Positions 37,338 through 48,660 of a stretch of DNA of 64,000 nucleotides are shown here, piece after piece; within the stretch, counting starts at the first letter, position 1, and each line of letters opens with the position of its first letter. Under the pieces are notes generated by a model, which made no database searches, had not been told where the DNA came from, and saw only the letters and a list, made by a program, of their open reading frames with translations. Origin of the DNA: Escarpia spicata (Eukaryota > Annelida > Polychaeta > Sabellida > Siboglinidae); assembly GCA_963995525.1 (NCBI GenBank), contig OZ023217.1, positions 4,353,340-4,417,339 of the forward strand, written 5' to 3'. Both the position numbers and the translations under genes were made by a program.

Positions 37338-40300
37338 TTAGATTTCCCCCTCCACAACAATCGGAGCACAATCGTCAGGTTCAGAGGTAAAGTCCCACTT
37401 GAATCTCTTTGTGAGATGGTGCTGGAAACGACGAGCCTTACTCTTGAGACTCCCAGGAGCATTGCTGTCGGTTACATTGGTGAAAAACACCTGCAGATTA
37501 GTAGTGAGGAAATTGTCCTTTGAAACAATGTCGACAAAGAAGTCTTCTGGCACTTCGGCTAGGTGATAGTGAAGTACAGTGATGAACTGTTCGTAGAGCT
37601 GTGGGTGTTTCGACAGAGCGTCGTCACATGAACACAATAGCGCCACCAGTTTTTTCCACTGCTCAAACCCTTCGTACACCTGACCTGTGAGGAAGCAGAT
37701 AAACGCAAACTGAATCTCGCCAAGCACCCCGACTTCATTATCCTTGAACTCTGTATTGAGCAGCTGTACCAGACAGAAGCTCGAATCCATGCTGTATTTT
37801 GTTATTTCCTGTGGTGTCGCCCCTTCCGGGTATTGTCGCATGTCGAACCGGCTGAAGCGGATCTCACTTCCGGGAATGGGATGTATAGCCGGAAGTCCGT
37901 CTTTGTCCACGGCGGAATCGGAAAGGGTTGCTGCTCGCCGCGATTCTGTGGTGCTGCGTTCAGACTGCACCTGCATCACGGAACTGATCTTGCCACTCTC
38001 TGGGTGTAGTCGCGTGATCAGCTCAGTTGTGACGTGGTTTGTCAGTGATATCCACTTCTTGTAACTGAAACAAGATATTTTATGACTGAGGTCAAATCAA
38101 GGACCACTTCCGAGGCCAGCCAAACTACAGGATCCAATAAAGAGTAACAATAACACATGATGATCAATTGTTTAGTTATATTTCAAAGTTTCGCAACTAT
38201 TTGTCACCTTTTTCCAACAACAAGAACCGTCACAATTCTGCTTAAAAATATAATCAATGTGATGCAAATTAGCACAATTTTGGCAGTATTTATGGTTAGC
38301 CTCTATCCCTTTAGTTAGCATTAGCCAGCTGCATCCATATAAAACTCGGCATGCAAGGCACCTATAAAGCATAATTTATTTTTCAACAATTTGTAACACA
38401 ATTTTCTTTTGTTTTTTAGGCAATTACGCCAACATTGGCCATTTGTTTATTATTTGTTTGCTTAACTAATCAGATTTACACATACCTCTTATATGGATAG
38501 ACACCAAGATATCGATCAAGTTCCTTCTTATTTGCTTCCACTCTCTCCTGATCTTCTTGGCTCGCACATACCAAGTCTACAAATACACTGTATGTTTAAA
38601 AAACATCATAAATATTTTGTTCCAACTCTAACACAGGACAATGTAAAACACTTTCTAGGATTTTCTTTATTTTCTTGGAATAGCACCTGGATGGTTTTTA
38701 TTTGGATTCCAAATAAAAATCAATGAAGCTTTAACACATTTGAGGAGATCAGAGTGAGTCTGAGGTTGTTATACTAACTATTATTATTTAACACTGATTT
38801 TAAATATAGACAGACACTATAAAATCAATCTAGCTGGGCAACAGTTGCACCATTATTGCCTGAACAACACAAATCTAAAAAAATCACTACAGTAGAACTT
38901 AACAGACTGGGCAGAATCTCTTTTGGGTGACCGTCTGTCTTGGAAAATCATAATTGTAGGCACAGATTCTTTCCAACAATATCATACCTGCAGTGAGTGA
39001 CAACGTGCTAAATGCAACCTACCACCACACAAACCAGTCTATCTCTGGGCAATTTTTACTTGTTATGAGCCAAAATTTGATCATTACAGACCTCAAAACA
39101 ACTGAGGACACAGCAGAAAATTGTGATATTACAAATGTTCACACCGGAAAGTGAAAAAAACTAGTAAAGAAAGAGTAGAAGATTTTTTCCAAAAATCACT
39201 ACAGTGACTGTACTAACAATGCCCCCTTATATATCAGATGAAGGACAGTGGTACCACACTTTAAGGCCAGATATCCCAGGTGAAATGGTGTTTTTTTTTA
39301 CAAAAAATACTCAAAATGGTTTTCTGCGAGATTATGATACCTTTGTACACATACTATCAATAAAGTTAACTTCTATAACAATTAAGTACCTCTAAGTGAG
39401 TGTTAGTCATGGATCAAGCATGTCGATATCAAGTAATCAAATCCATTATGCAATTTGACGGCCATTTTCTCAAAAACATGTTTTTCACATTTCCTCATTT
39501 GGAAACGGGACATCTTCAGGAGTAATTGTGCCATAGTTATATAAATAAGGTTTGCAATGTTGTATTCAGCAAACTATGCTATGTGAAATGATCAGACACT
39601 TTAAAAATTATCCATAGTTTGAAAGAAGCATATTTGTTGACAAAAACCAGGTTTTTTTCACACAAAAAAGTTCAATATATTTTCTATTCATTATGATCCA
39701 CTTCATACTTGGGGCCAAAAAAATTGCACAATATGCACAAATTATAAAATAATCCTATATACCTGCTGTAATTGGCCTTAAGGTCACCTTTGGGACTGGA
39801 CAAAACTGGCCTGAATAGCGAGGTGACCGTATTAGTGGGACTAATATCATATGCTTTATTGTATGTGGAAATAATTTGGGTCTGTTCTAGGGTGACCTTA
39901 ATTGCGAGGTGGCTGTATTACTAAGGTGACCATAAAGTGAAGTTCCCCTCTACCTCTCATTATTTAATTCCAGCAAACCACCAAGGCCAAGGACCTGTCT
40001 CGAGAGACTGCTTTAGCTGTGCAGATGGAGTGGTCATCTAAGAAAGGTTCTACCATAGCTCAAAATTAGTTTTTTCAAAATAGGTGTACTTTTTATAATT
40101 GTGGGCATTCTACACACTATACCGGCTGCTGTCATACAAAATGCAATAAATATCAGCAGTTTGTAATGTTACACTATAAAACAAGAATCATGGCTGTACG
40201 AGCATGTACCTTCATGTTGTTTGTCCCATCTCCTGACAATGACGTCGCGCTGTTTGAAGTTGTGAAAGAAGCCAGACCGTGGCGCCACCTGGTCATCTTT

Positions 40301-42356
40301 TCCAACAGCGCTAAAAATGGTAATTGAAAAATAACTTAATTAAAGGCATTGAGCAGAGATACATTTTAAAAGAAATAGCACGATATATGTATTAAATTTA
40401 AAATAGTTTATCACATAATTTTATAAAAGCATAAAGTGTACTTTAAGTTTAGATAATATAGCCATAAAGGCAAGGTTGGTATTTTGCATATCAGGGTAAA
40501 TTTTAATGCGTTCTGCCTCACTCATAGCAGGCATGGTCATTGCAACACCAATCAGCAACCGACAACCGTGCAGCCAAAGTAGTCAACAGGTGTCTCCAAT
40601 GAACACATCCTCGCAAGCCAGGGGAGGTAACTGCGTACACTGCCCCTGGCAGGTCTCCTACGCATTGTATGGAAGTTAGCAGAATCAATCTCATAATTGA
40701 CTTTGCTGTAACTCCCATGAGAACAGTGCAGACACCCGTCTGACCCTCACCCCAGTTCCAGGAATCCCATCATAATTACCCATTCAACCATTCTCAAGAG
40801 CCGCCGAGAGGTATTGTGTATTCAAAGACATAACGTCTACTTCCCAAACCAATGGAACTTGCCAGCAAGTGAGATTATTGGCCGAGTTTGTATTCCGAGT
40901 TTTACAAGGCGATCTGCCAGGAGGTACCAAGACTCATGTAACAAGCAGCGTTCCCTGGCACATGAGAATGAATTAACACATACCTAGTACTCTCAACTGT
41001 ACAAGTTCAAAATGAGGCTAACTGCAACTTTCTGTGTGAGGTGTAGTTTGGTTACTGAATATATATTGGGGGTAACTATATTTATAAATGATTACTACCG
41101 TAAATTTCCGTGTATAATACACTTTTTAGTCAAAAGTCGGGGTGCGTTTTATACATGGTGCTAAGGTTAAACAAAATGTTCTTTGACCAATTTATCAATG
41201 TTTGCAGACCAGGATAACACTGCTGGAAAACTAATAATATTATCAAAGTTGGCGTGATATCACAATCACGTAAACCATCGCAGCAACGCAAATGAAAGGC
41301 AAGAATCGCACTCCCGTAACCGTCTCTCTAGCCCTAAACTAGCAGCAAGAAATGACAAAGAAGAGAGCCCATATGTCTGACATTGCAAATAACACCAATG
41401 AGCGGGAAGCGTACAAGACCGGAAAGCGCAGCCCGGGAAGAACATGTTGCTCCCTGAACGCCAAGGCATTATGATTGGCGTTCCTGAATCACGTGAATGA
41501 TGCCCGCGTCACGGGTCGAGTGTCAACAAGTGTGACTCCATGTTTAAAGTTGTGAATGCAAGTGTTGTGAATGTAAATAAAAACGAATGTAACGCATGTT
41601 TGCTTCGCAGTTGAAAGTACCAGGTTTGCATGTAGCATTTCAGAATAGAACTTGGTGTTAATTTAGAAGTGAAATCAGAACGACACAATTTAAGTTCAAA
41701 CAAGCGCTGATTTAATCAGTTGCGCAATCGTCAAGCTACAACACAAGTTACTTAGTGCTTACACATTAGTCACTAGCGAGTGACAAGCTGGCAGCAATGC
41801 CGTAACTTGCGTAGGTGACATGTTTACGATTCTGAGATGGATTCATGGATTCAAGCAAAATATTAGAAGTGGAGAAATCGGGGATTGATGTCTAAAGTCA
41901 GGGTGCGTATTATACATGGTGATATAGAAATTTGATCAAAATTTATCAAAAAGTCAGGGTGCATGTTATACATGGGGAAGTATTATATACGGAAATTTAC
42001 GGTACATACTGTAGTTTTTGGCGTGCTACGCTTTCCTGGAACGTCTTTCTTCCACCTTCAGGTGATAATAGAGCGGTGATCAATTCATCAAAGTAAACAA
42101 GTTGTTTGTTGCTCCATGGGTGGGCTTAGGCCAGTAGAAATAACTCATGCCATTGTACCTACCCGTAGTACACAAAATGAACACCAGGTGGTATCATCTT
42201 GACCCCGTGAAATCTGCTTCCTGCCCGCCATGAGTTGTAGTCGATGCCCACCTCGGTTCCTTCTTGAACATCCAGCATCACCAACATGGCGCCCTCTTTG
42301 AACAGACGTTGTGCTAACTCCTGATCCATTTCTGGCACAGGACTGGAGGCATCCAT
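37338..42356 (-). CDS. AAR2: AAR2, U5 snRNP assembly/splicing factor (complete CDS, four exons)
   Basis: Minus-strand exons: 42163-42356, 40210-40310, 38486-38576 and 37338-38064 (194, 101, 91 and 727 bases), which sum to 371 codons and a 370-residue protein (human 384). The start is the ATG at 42356; an acceptor (CATTTATGCACAG) just upstream shows the 5' UTR is split, with its first exon not located. The N-terminal part has [12 protein letters not shown] and [14 protein letters not shown]. The C-terminal part has FPEGATP-like [51 protein letters not shown] and [18 protein letters not shown], all hallmarks of AAR2. In yeast and human the protein binds Prp8 during U5 snRNP maturation. It is convergent with EI24. 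Confidence 0.95.
38577..40209. other. AAR2 intron with a possible old Tc1/pogo-like remnant
   Basis: The right part (39770-39960) has repeated GGTGACC / GCGAGGTG motifs and ends in an inverted GTAGAGGGGAACTTC, reminiscent of pogo/Tigger-type termini. The left candidate end (CAGTAGAACTTAACAG at 38890) matches only over a few bases, so the element is not firmly bounded. Confidence 0.3.
40505..40800 (-). repeat. Dispersed repeat copy (family also at 10140-10445)
   Basis: The reverse complement aligns with 10140-10445 over most of its length. It lies in the first coding intron of AAR2. The partner sits in a TOMM70 intron about 30 kb away in the opposite orientation. Confidence 0.7.
41098..42002. 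mobile_element. Tc1/mariner- or pogo-like MITE in AAR2 intron
   Basis: The inverted ends CCGTAAATTTCCGTGTATAA and its near complement are flanked by TA dinucleotides (41096-41097 and 42003-42004). The motif GTCGGGGTGCG / GTCAGGGTGC..TTATACATG is repeated inside both ends. The element is 905 bp and non-coding as far as I can see. Confidence 0.8.
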
Positions 42357-42399
42357 GTTTGGATGCAGTGTAGATCTGCTTGTGATCAAGCTAATCTGT

Positions 42400-43119
42400 G
42401 CATAAATGAAAGGTCAAAACCTCAATCCTTTTGAGCAAGATTGTGTGCAGTGCAGATATCTTTGCAATATTTTCCTCAGGAGTATTAAACTCAAAAAGAA
42501 AATTATGAATCATGATGTAGCAAATTAAGCAGTGGCATGGGTGGGTGCTAATTGAGGGTTCCCAGGCCAGGGTATGTACTAAAAAGAATATGTTAAAGTG
42601 AGCATCTGGCCCATTAAATCGAAAAAATAGTGTATGAACTTCGTTCACAACCATCAATCATGGGCAGACCCAGGTTCAATCCTTAACTGAATTGGAAATG
42701 ATCGAAAAACGCATGAATTTGAATTGAATGCTGCAAAGTAAGATGAATTGATCGAAAGGGAAGATATATTTACAATATTTTTCTATATAAATTGACACAT
42801 ATAAACTATAAAAAAAATGTTAAACATTTTTGGATGTCTTTTTGGTCAAAGACAAAAATAAAACAACAAACAGCAGAATTACCAGTAGTTATATGCACAA
42901 AACTACTTGTCACCAGACAAAACATGGGCTTCAATTCATTGCCTAGCAGCTCTCTGCACTTTTGGTCCTTTGTTTTACTAGTACCATAGAACAGAGCTGC
43001 CAAGTGCTAATTGACCAATTGCCACTGTCCAGAGTTCAGCATCTCCTTTGCTCTTTAGCCAGGCTGCAAGGTAATACCATCCTATACTGGTGCAGGTTGT
43101 CTGACTTGAGTCAATGTAA
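42400..43119. other. AAR2 5' intron / upstream DNA, nothing recognised
   Basis: The AAR2 non-coding first exon and promoter must lie here or further right, but no donor with a convincing leader could be chosen. Confidence 0.35.
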
Positions 43120-43120
43120 G

Positions 43121-43620
43121 TCCAGACCTGGGGCCGAGTACATTTTCATGAGTACAAGTACGAGTACTTTGAAGATGGTACGAGTACATTGCTAAAAGCT
43201 GAGTACGAGTATAAGTACATTCTCATGAGTACGAATAAAAATACATAAATATTAAATAATAATGTATTTTTAAATTATTAATTATTTTAATTTATATAAC
43301 TCAGCAAAAGTGAATATGCAATGGCAGCTGATAATTTTTTTATGAGGAAAACTAAAAAACACTGTTTTCATCAACAATGAAATTCACTTCATTGGCATTT
43401 ATTTCATTGGCATCGTATGATCTTATCATCTATTTGCCATGGCACCGAATGAACATGAGTTGTTCACAAGTTGTCTTTCAGGCTGCACCGTTCAGGGCAG
43501 AATACTTTCTCGGCTATGCTAAATACCCTTTCAACTGGGGCTGATGCAACTGGAATGCTGAGATGGTGATGGACCAACTGAGCCACAGTACGCTGAATTG
43601 ATCCTTGGTAAATACATATA
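43121..43620 (-). pseudogene. hAT transposon remnant with transposase C-terminus
   Basis: On the minus strand, 43464 to about 43590 encodes the conserved end of the hAT dimerisation domain (IPVASAPVERVFSIAEKVF), closed by a stop at 43464-43466. To its left 43140-43245 is packed with GAGTAC/GTACTC motifs, typical of the subterminal DNA of some hAT families. No upstream catalytic part is visible, so this is a fragment. Confidence 0.75.
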
Positions 43621-44190
43621 AATTGGGGTTGGAATTGATAAAAGTGAATCGAACCCAGGTCTAATCATGGCTAAACCGATGTCAGCCCAGATTGGCGCAT
43701 TATCCTTTTATCGCCCACACTGGACTGAGCGATAATGTGAGTCACAATAATGCATCACTTCTTGTCTCAGAAAGCGATTAGATTCTTAGATCAGCAGCCT
43801 TATGATACCAACTACTTTAAGCAATCATTATAAACCGCATCCGTTGGCTATTCTATCTGACATCAGAAGTATCGAACTCGACTCTACAAAAGTTCAACTT
43901 AACGAGCGGCATGTACCAGCAACCTACCAGCAGTAACTGAGTAAGTGAAAAGGTTAATAATCCAGGCGCCGTGAGATTGGAGCGGTATGACTAAAAGGCG
44001 CACGACCACAATGTATGTAGTGTTGGTAACCAAGCGGGCTGTTGGTGGCACGTAGAATGTATGTGTGTGCAGCTCGCCAAATTTCACATTATGTTCTTCA
44101 CATTGGACTAACAAAATTCGCAACTTTTATCATCGCTTGTGGTAACTCGTCGGTTCCATTCGCCAGGTGGCGCTACTGTGCCAAGACTAA

Positions 44191-46060
44191 CTCACACCAA
44201 ATTATGAGTGAAGCCCAAGCTGGCTTCAGGAAAGGTTATTCTACTACCGACCAAATATTTACACTCAAATGTATTGTTGAATTATTTTTATGTCAAGGTA
44301 GAAGATTGTTCTGCACTTTTGTGGATTATAGTAAGGCTTTTGACTCGATCAACAGAGCAACATTATGGAAAAAACTAATATCATACGGTATATCGGGAAA
44401 AGTGCTTAACGTTATATTGAATATGTACAAATCAATCAAATCATGTGTTGTGAACAATGGCGTGCAGTCAGAGTTCTTCGAATCACATGTAGGATTAAGA
44501 CAAGGAGAGAACTTATCACCACTCTTATTTGCACTATTTCTCAATGATATGGAAACATTCTTCACAGCACAGAAATGGAATACACTAACATTTATAGACA
44601 AACTGTATAATGACAGTAAAGATGGCATTAATGGAATGTTAAATCTATTTGTTCTCCTGTACGCAGATGACACTGTTATAATGGCTGAAAATGAGCGTGA
44701 CATGCAGAGGAATCTAAACCTACTGAATGAATACTGCAGCTGTAATAGACTGAAAGTTAATATCGGTAAAACAAAAATGATGGTCTTTGCCAGGTCTAAG
44801 ACAAGGATACGTAACATTCCTATATTTAAATTTGGTAATTTGGATCTTGATCAAGTAGAGGATTATATTTATTTGGGTATTTGCTTTAATTGGAATGGAT
44901 CCTTTGTTAAAGCCAAAAAACTGCTACATGATAAAGCTTCAAAGGCTATGTATTCACTCATACAAAAGGGCAGGCGACTGAATCTACCAACTGATGTTAT
45001 GCTTAAATTATTTGACAGGTGCATAGAACCAATTTTATTGTATGGTTGTGAAGTGTGGGGCTACGAAAATGTTGATATTTTGGAGAAAGTGCATACTAAA
45101 TTCTGTAAATTCATTTTTGGAGTGTCTAAATTCTCTCATAATATGCAACTATATGGAGAGCTAGGAAGATATCCACTGTCAGTTACTATAAAACAAAGAA
45201 TGGTATGTTATTGGACAAGAATATTAAAAAGTAGTGAGGAAAAACTTAATAAGGTCATGTACACAATTTTATATAATCTTCATTGTAAAAATTTACACTC
45301 ATCACCTTGGATTAAATGTGTTGGTAACATCTTTCAAAGTAATGGTATTAATTATATATGGTTAACACAGGATCATAAAATAGATGCCAAGATCATACAC
45401 AAATGCGAATGTGATCAATTTAAGCAACTATGGCACTGCAGAATTGTAAATGATAATAATGTGATGTATCAACTTTTTAAAATCTCCCATGGAAAAGAAA
45501 GGTATATCGAAATCCTACCCGAACACTTAAAAAAAGCATTATTTCAATTCAGGATAGGAACATATAAATTGCCTGTTAATAACCGAAGAAACTTTAATAT
45601 ACCTAGGAATGAGAGACTGTGTAAACTTTGTGAAAGAGGTGTAATAGGCGATGAAATTCACTTTTTATATGAATGTACCAAATTGGACGACTTGAGAATT
45701 AAATATATGACTTCATGTAATAGATTGAGTCCTAATGTATATAATTTTATACATATGCTACAGACCAATGATCCAGACATAATTCACAGCCTGGCAAAAT
45801 TCATCTTGCATGGTTTAAAACTGTATGTTCGATGTTCTGCCTAGTGTATGTTATCCAGGAACCTGTATAAACCTGACTTTACACGGTTAGTAGTTTAGAC
45901 TGATGGGTAATTATTATCCAGACTTAATATTTATATTTTGTATAATGATTCCTGTTTTATATATGTATTTGTGAAATTGTGATCCTCTATGTACCACAGT
46001 ATGTGGTTAGAGTGAATAAAATTCTATTCTATTCTATTCTATTCTATTCTATTCTATTCT
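44191..46060 (+). mobile_element. 5'-truncated LINE with open reverse transcriptase frame
   Basis: The open frame ends at 45844 and encodes RT motifs YSKAFDSINR, GLRQGENLSPLLFALFLND and LLYADDTVIM. It closes with a C-terminal Cys/His motif (CKLCERGVIGDEIHFLYEC). The nominal 600-residue frame starts at 44042 inside the MITE, so only residues from about 52 on are LINE-derived. Endonuclease and ORF1 are missing. The 3' end is a (ATTCT)n tail at about 46021-46060. Clade is uncertain (I/Nimb-like or related). An intact frame in a truncated copy suggests recent insertion. Confidence 0.88.
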
Positions 46061-46061
46061 A
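46021..46061. repeat. (ATTCT)n LINE tail
   Basis: About eight ATTCT units directly after AATAAA (46014-46019), the microsatellite 3' tail of the LINE at 44191. Confidence 0.93.
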
Positions 46062-47084
46062 AATGCTCTCTATGTCTATGTCTATATAATAATTGGCAAA
46101 AACCATACGGTCATTACGCCAATATAGGGGACGGGGGGCATATGGCATAGCCCTACAGGGAATTTTTAGATTCGTCTGCCCAGCCTAGATTTAAAAGTAT
46201 CCACCGTGGCTGCAGACACAACTGTTTCGGTTAGTCCGTTCCAGTTCCTTACTGTTCTATTAAAAAAGCTGTTAGCATAAACCTGAGTCCTTGCCGGCAC
46301 CTGAATAAATCGTTCACTGTGGCCACGAGTGTTGTTGATTGAGTGAACGAGGTGGCTCGGCAAAGGAAGGGCTATTTCTCCATGTACAGATTTATAGAAC
46401 ATTGCTAGGCGGCTGACCTCTCTGCGGCGCTCTAGGGACTCCCACTTGAGTGTTTTCATCATTAATGTTACGCTGCTTTCCCGACTGTTGTTACCCATTA
46501 CAAATCTCGCTGCTCGTCGCTGTATTTTCTCAAGTTCGTTAATATTTTTTTTGGTGTATGGATCCCAAGCAGCGCTCGCGTATTCGAGATTAGGGCGGAC
46601 TAGTGCAAAGTAAGCCGATTGTTTAGTTTTCTCTGAGCATTTATACAGTTTTCTCTTGATAAAACCTAATATACGGTTAGATTTGGCAGATAGGTGGGAT
46701 ATGTGAGTGTTCCATCTGCGGTCATCAGAGAACTCCACACCTAGGTACGGGTGATGGTGTACAATTCCCAGGCTGTCTCCATTGATGGTATACTGAGATC
46801 GGTGGATAGTTCTCTTCTTGGTGATATGCATAACTGAGCATTTATTGATATTAAAATGCATCTGCCAGGTTGCAGACCAGTCCACCAGCCTATGCAGGTC
46901 GGACTGGAGGGCTTCTACGTCATTACTGTCATTGATACACCTGTACAGAATACAATCGTCGGCAAAAAGCCGGATATTAGAGGTGATCCCCTCTCCTATA
47001 TCATTGACATATAATAACAAAAGAAGTGGGCCCAGTACAGTGCCCTGTGGTACCCCAGACTCGACTGTCACTCGTCCGGAAGAT
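46062..47084 (-). mobile_element. Second LINE, L2/Crack-like, 5'-truncated
   Basis: The minus-strand frame 46166-47173 is open. LINE coding begins about at SGVPQGTVLGPLLLLLYVND (near 47070) and includes LFADDCILYR, the thumb (YLGVEFSDDRRWNTHI, LEYASAAWDPYTKK) and the typical C-terminus (FFNRTVRNWNGL). The first 30 or so residues come from the MITE arm. Its 3' end abuts the tail of the other LINE, so the two lie tail to tail. Confidence 0.88.
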
Positions 47085-47275
47085 CGGATAAAATGCCTAA
47101 ATTGTGTAACTCCTGGGTGAAATACAGACTCAAAATGTTGAATAATGCACACACAAACCATATATATATACAATCAATGACCAAACTATCTACCAACACA
47201 ATATATTACATTGGCGTGCATGGTCGTTCGTTAACTTCGTGGTCGTGCGCCTTTTATAGTCAAATTTGATTTAAC

Positions 47276-47691
47276 TAGTCTAAAAGGCACACGACCACGC
47301 ACGACCACGAAGTTAACGAACGACCACGCACGACCATGTAATATAATATGTTGGCAGTTGATAGTATAAATATGGTTTGTGTGTGCATTATTAAAAAAAT
47401 TGAGTCTGTATTTCACCCAGGAGTTACATAATTTAGGCATTTTATCCGATCTTCCGGACTAGTATTTAGTCTTTGCACAGTAGCGCCACCTGGCGAATGG
47501 AACCATAAAGTTACCACAAGCGATGATTAAAGTTTCGAATTTTATTACTCCAATGTGAAGAACATATCTGAAATTTGGCGACCTGCATACACATACCTCC
47601 TACGTGCAACCAACAGCCCGCTTGGTTACCAACACTACATACATTTGGTCGTGCGTGGTCGTTCATGGTCGTGCGCCTTTTAGTCATACCG
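47276..47691. mobile_element. MITE copy X (intact), inverted next to X'
   Basis: About 416 bp with inverted ends built on CTAAAAGGC(A/G)CACGACCA and several ACGACCACG subterminal repeats. Only some 14 bp separate it from X', so 47085-47462 forms a near-perfect palindrome with arms of about 180 bp. Terminal bases suggest GGTATGACT ends on the right; no target duplication could be fixed. Confidence 0.75.
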
Positions 47692-47895
47692 TAGGCCAGG
47701 GCTAGGTCTTAGTCTTAGACTTAGGTGTTGTTTCTCCATGCAGCCCTTCTGGGGCTACCAGTAACCTAGGAGTTGTGCAGTACACATTGCGAAGGGTGTG
47801 TGCATTAAAAATAATTTTAAAATAAAACAAATAATTATGTAAAACAAGTGCAATAATTTGTGCAGATTAAAAACACAGTTTCTGTCTTTATCTAT
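47692..47895. other. Short unique spacer before the minisatellites
   Basis: Nothing recognised. Confidence 0.4.
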
Positions 47896-48534
47896 AGTCT
47901 GGTAAGGTGGGCAGGAACAACAAGGAAGATGGTGCTCAGACTCTCAGAGCTTGTTGGAATGGTTGTAGTCTGGTAAGGTGGCCCGGAGCAACAAGGAGTA
48001 TGGTACTCAGACTCTCAGAGCTTGTTGGAATGGTTGTAGTGTGGTAAGGTGGGCCGGAGCAACAAGGAGGATGGTGCTCAGACTCTCAGAGCTTGTTGGA
48101 ATGGTTGTAGTCTGGTAAGGTGGCCCGGAGCAACAAGGAGGATGGTGCTCAGACTCTCAGAGCTTGTTAGAATGGCTGTAGTCTGGTAAGGTGGGCCGGA
48201 GCAACAAGGAGGATGGTACTCAGACTCTCAGAGCTTGTTGGAATGGTTGTAGTCTGGTAAGGTGGGCCGCAGCAACAAGGAGGATGGTACTCAGACTCTC
48301 AGAGCTTGTTGGAATGGTTGTAGTCTGGTAAGGTGGCCCGGAGCAACAAGGAGGATGGTGCTCAGACTCTCAGAGCTTGTTGGAATGGTTGTAGTGTGGT
48401 AAGGTGGCCCGGAGCAACAAGGAGGATGGTACTCAGACTCTCAGAGCTTGTTGGAATGGTTGTAGTCTGGTAAGGTGGGCCGGAACAACAAGGAGGATGG
48501 TACTCAGACTCTCAGAGCTTGTTGGAATGGTTGT
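47896..48534. repeat. 71-bp minisatellite, nine copies
   Basis: Nine head-to-tail units of exactly 71 bp begin AGTCTGGTAAGGTGG and contain CAACAAGGAGGATGGT and CTCAGACTCTCAGAGC. They vary at a few sites, and a partial unit follows. A run of about eleven G (48560-48571) separates it from the next array. Confidence 0.95.
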
Positions 48535-48660
48535 AGTGTGGGTAGGCGTATTATTTCTGTGGGGGGGGGGGTAGATTCCAAGCTCTTATAACTCTAGGAT
48601 AGAATGAGTATGCATATGTATTAACGCGTGCATGTATTTGTATGTATTTGTTGGGATCGC

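Larger units (their letters stand above)
43983..47262. mobile_element. MITE copy X', split by two LINEs
   Basis: 43983-44190 and 47085-47262 are the two halves of a roughly 400-bp MITE. Together they are the reverse complement of the intact neighbour at 47276-47691. The outer end reads GGTATGACTAAAAGGCGCAC. Subterminal DNA repeats ACGACCACG. The LINEs at 44191-46060 and 46061-47084 lie exactly between the halves. Confidence 0.8.

Noticed and set aside
38889..39955. Complete pogo/Tigger-like transposon
   Set aside because: The right end looks like such an element, but the left end matches only about a dozen bases, so I list it as a weak remnant only.
42357..42389. Upstream extension of AAR2 to 42389
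   Set aside because: It would need a non-ATG start, and an acceptor lies just beyond at 42396. The ATG at 42356 gives a natural N-terminus.
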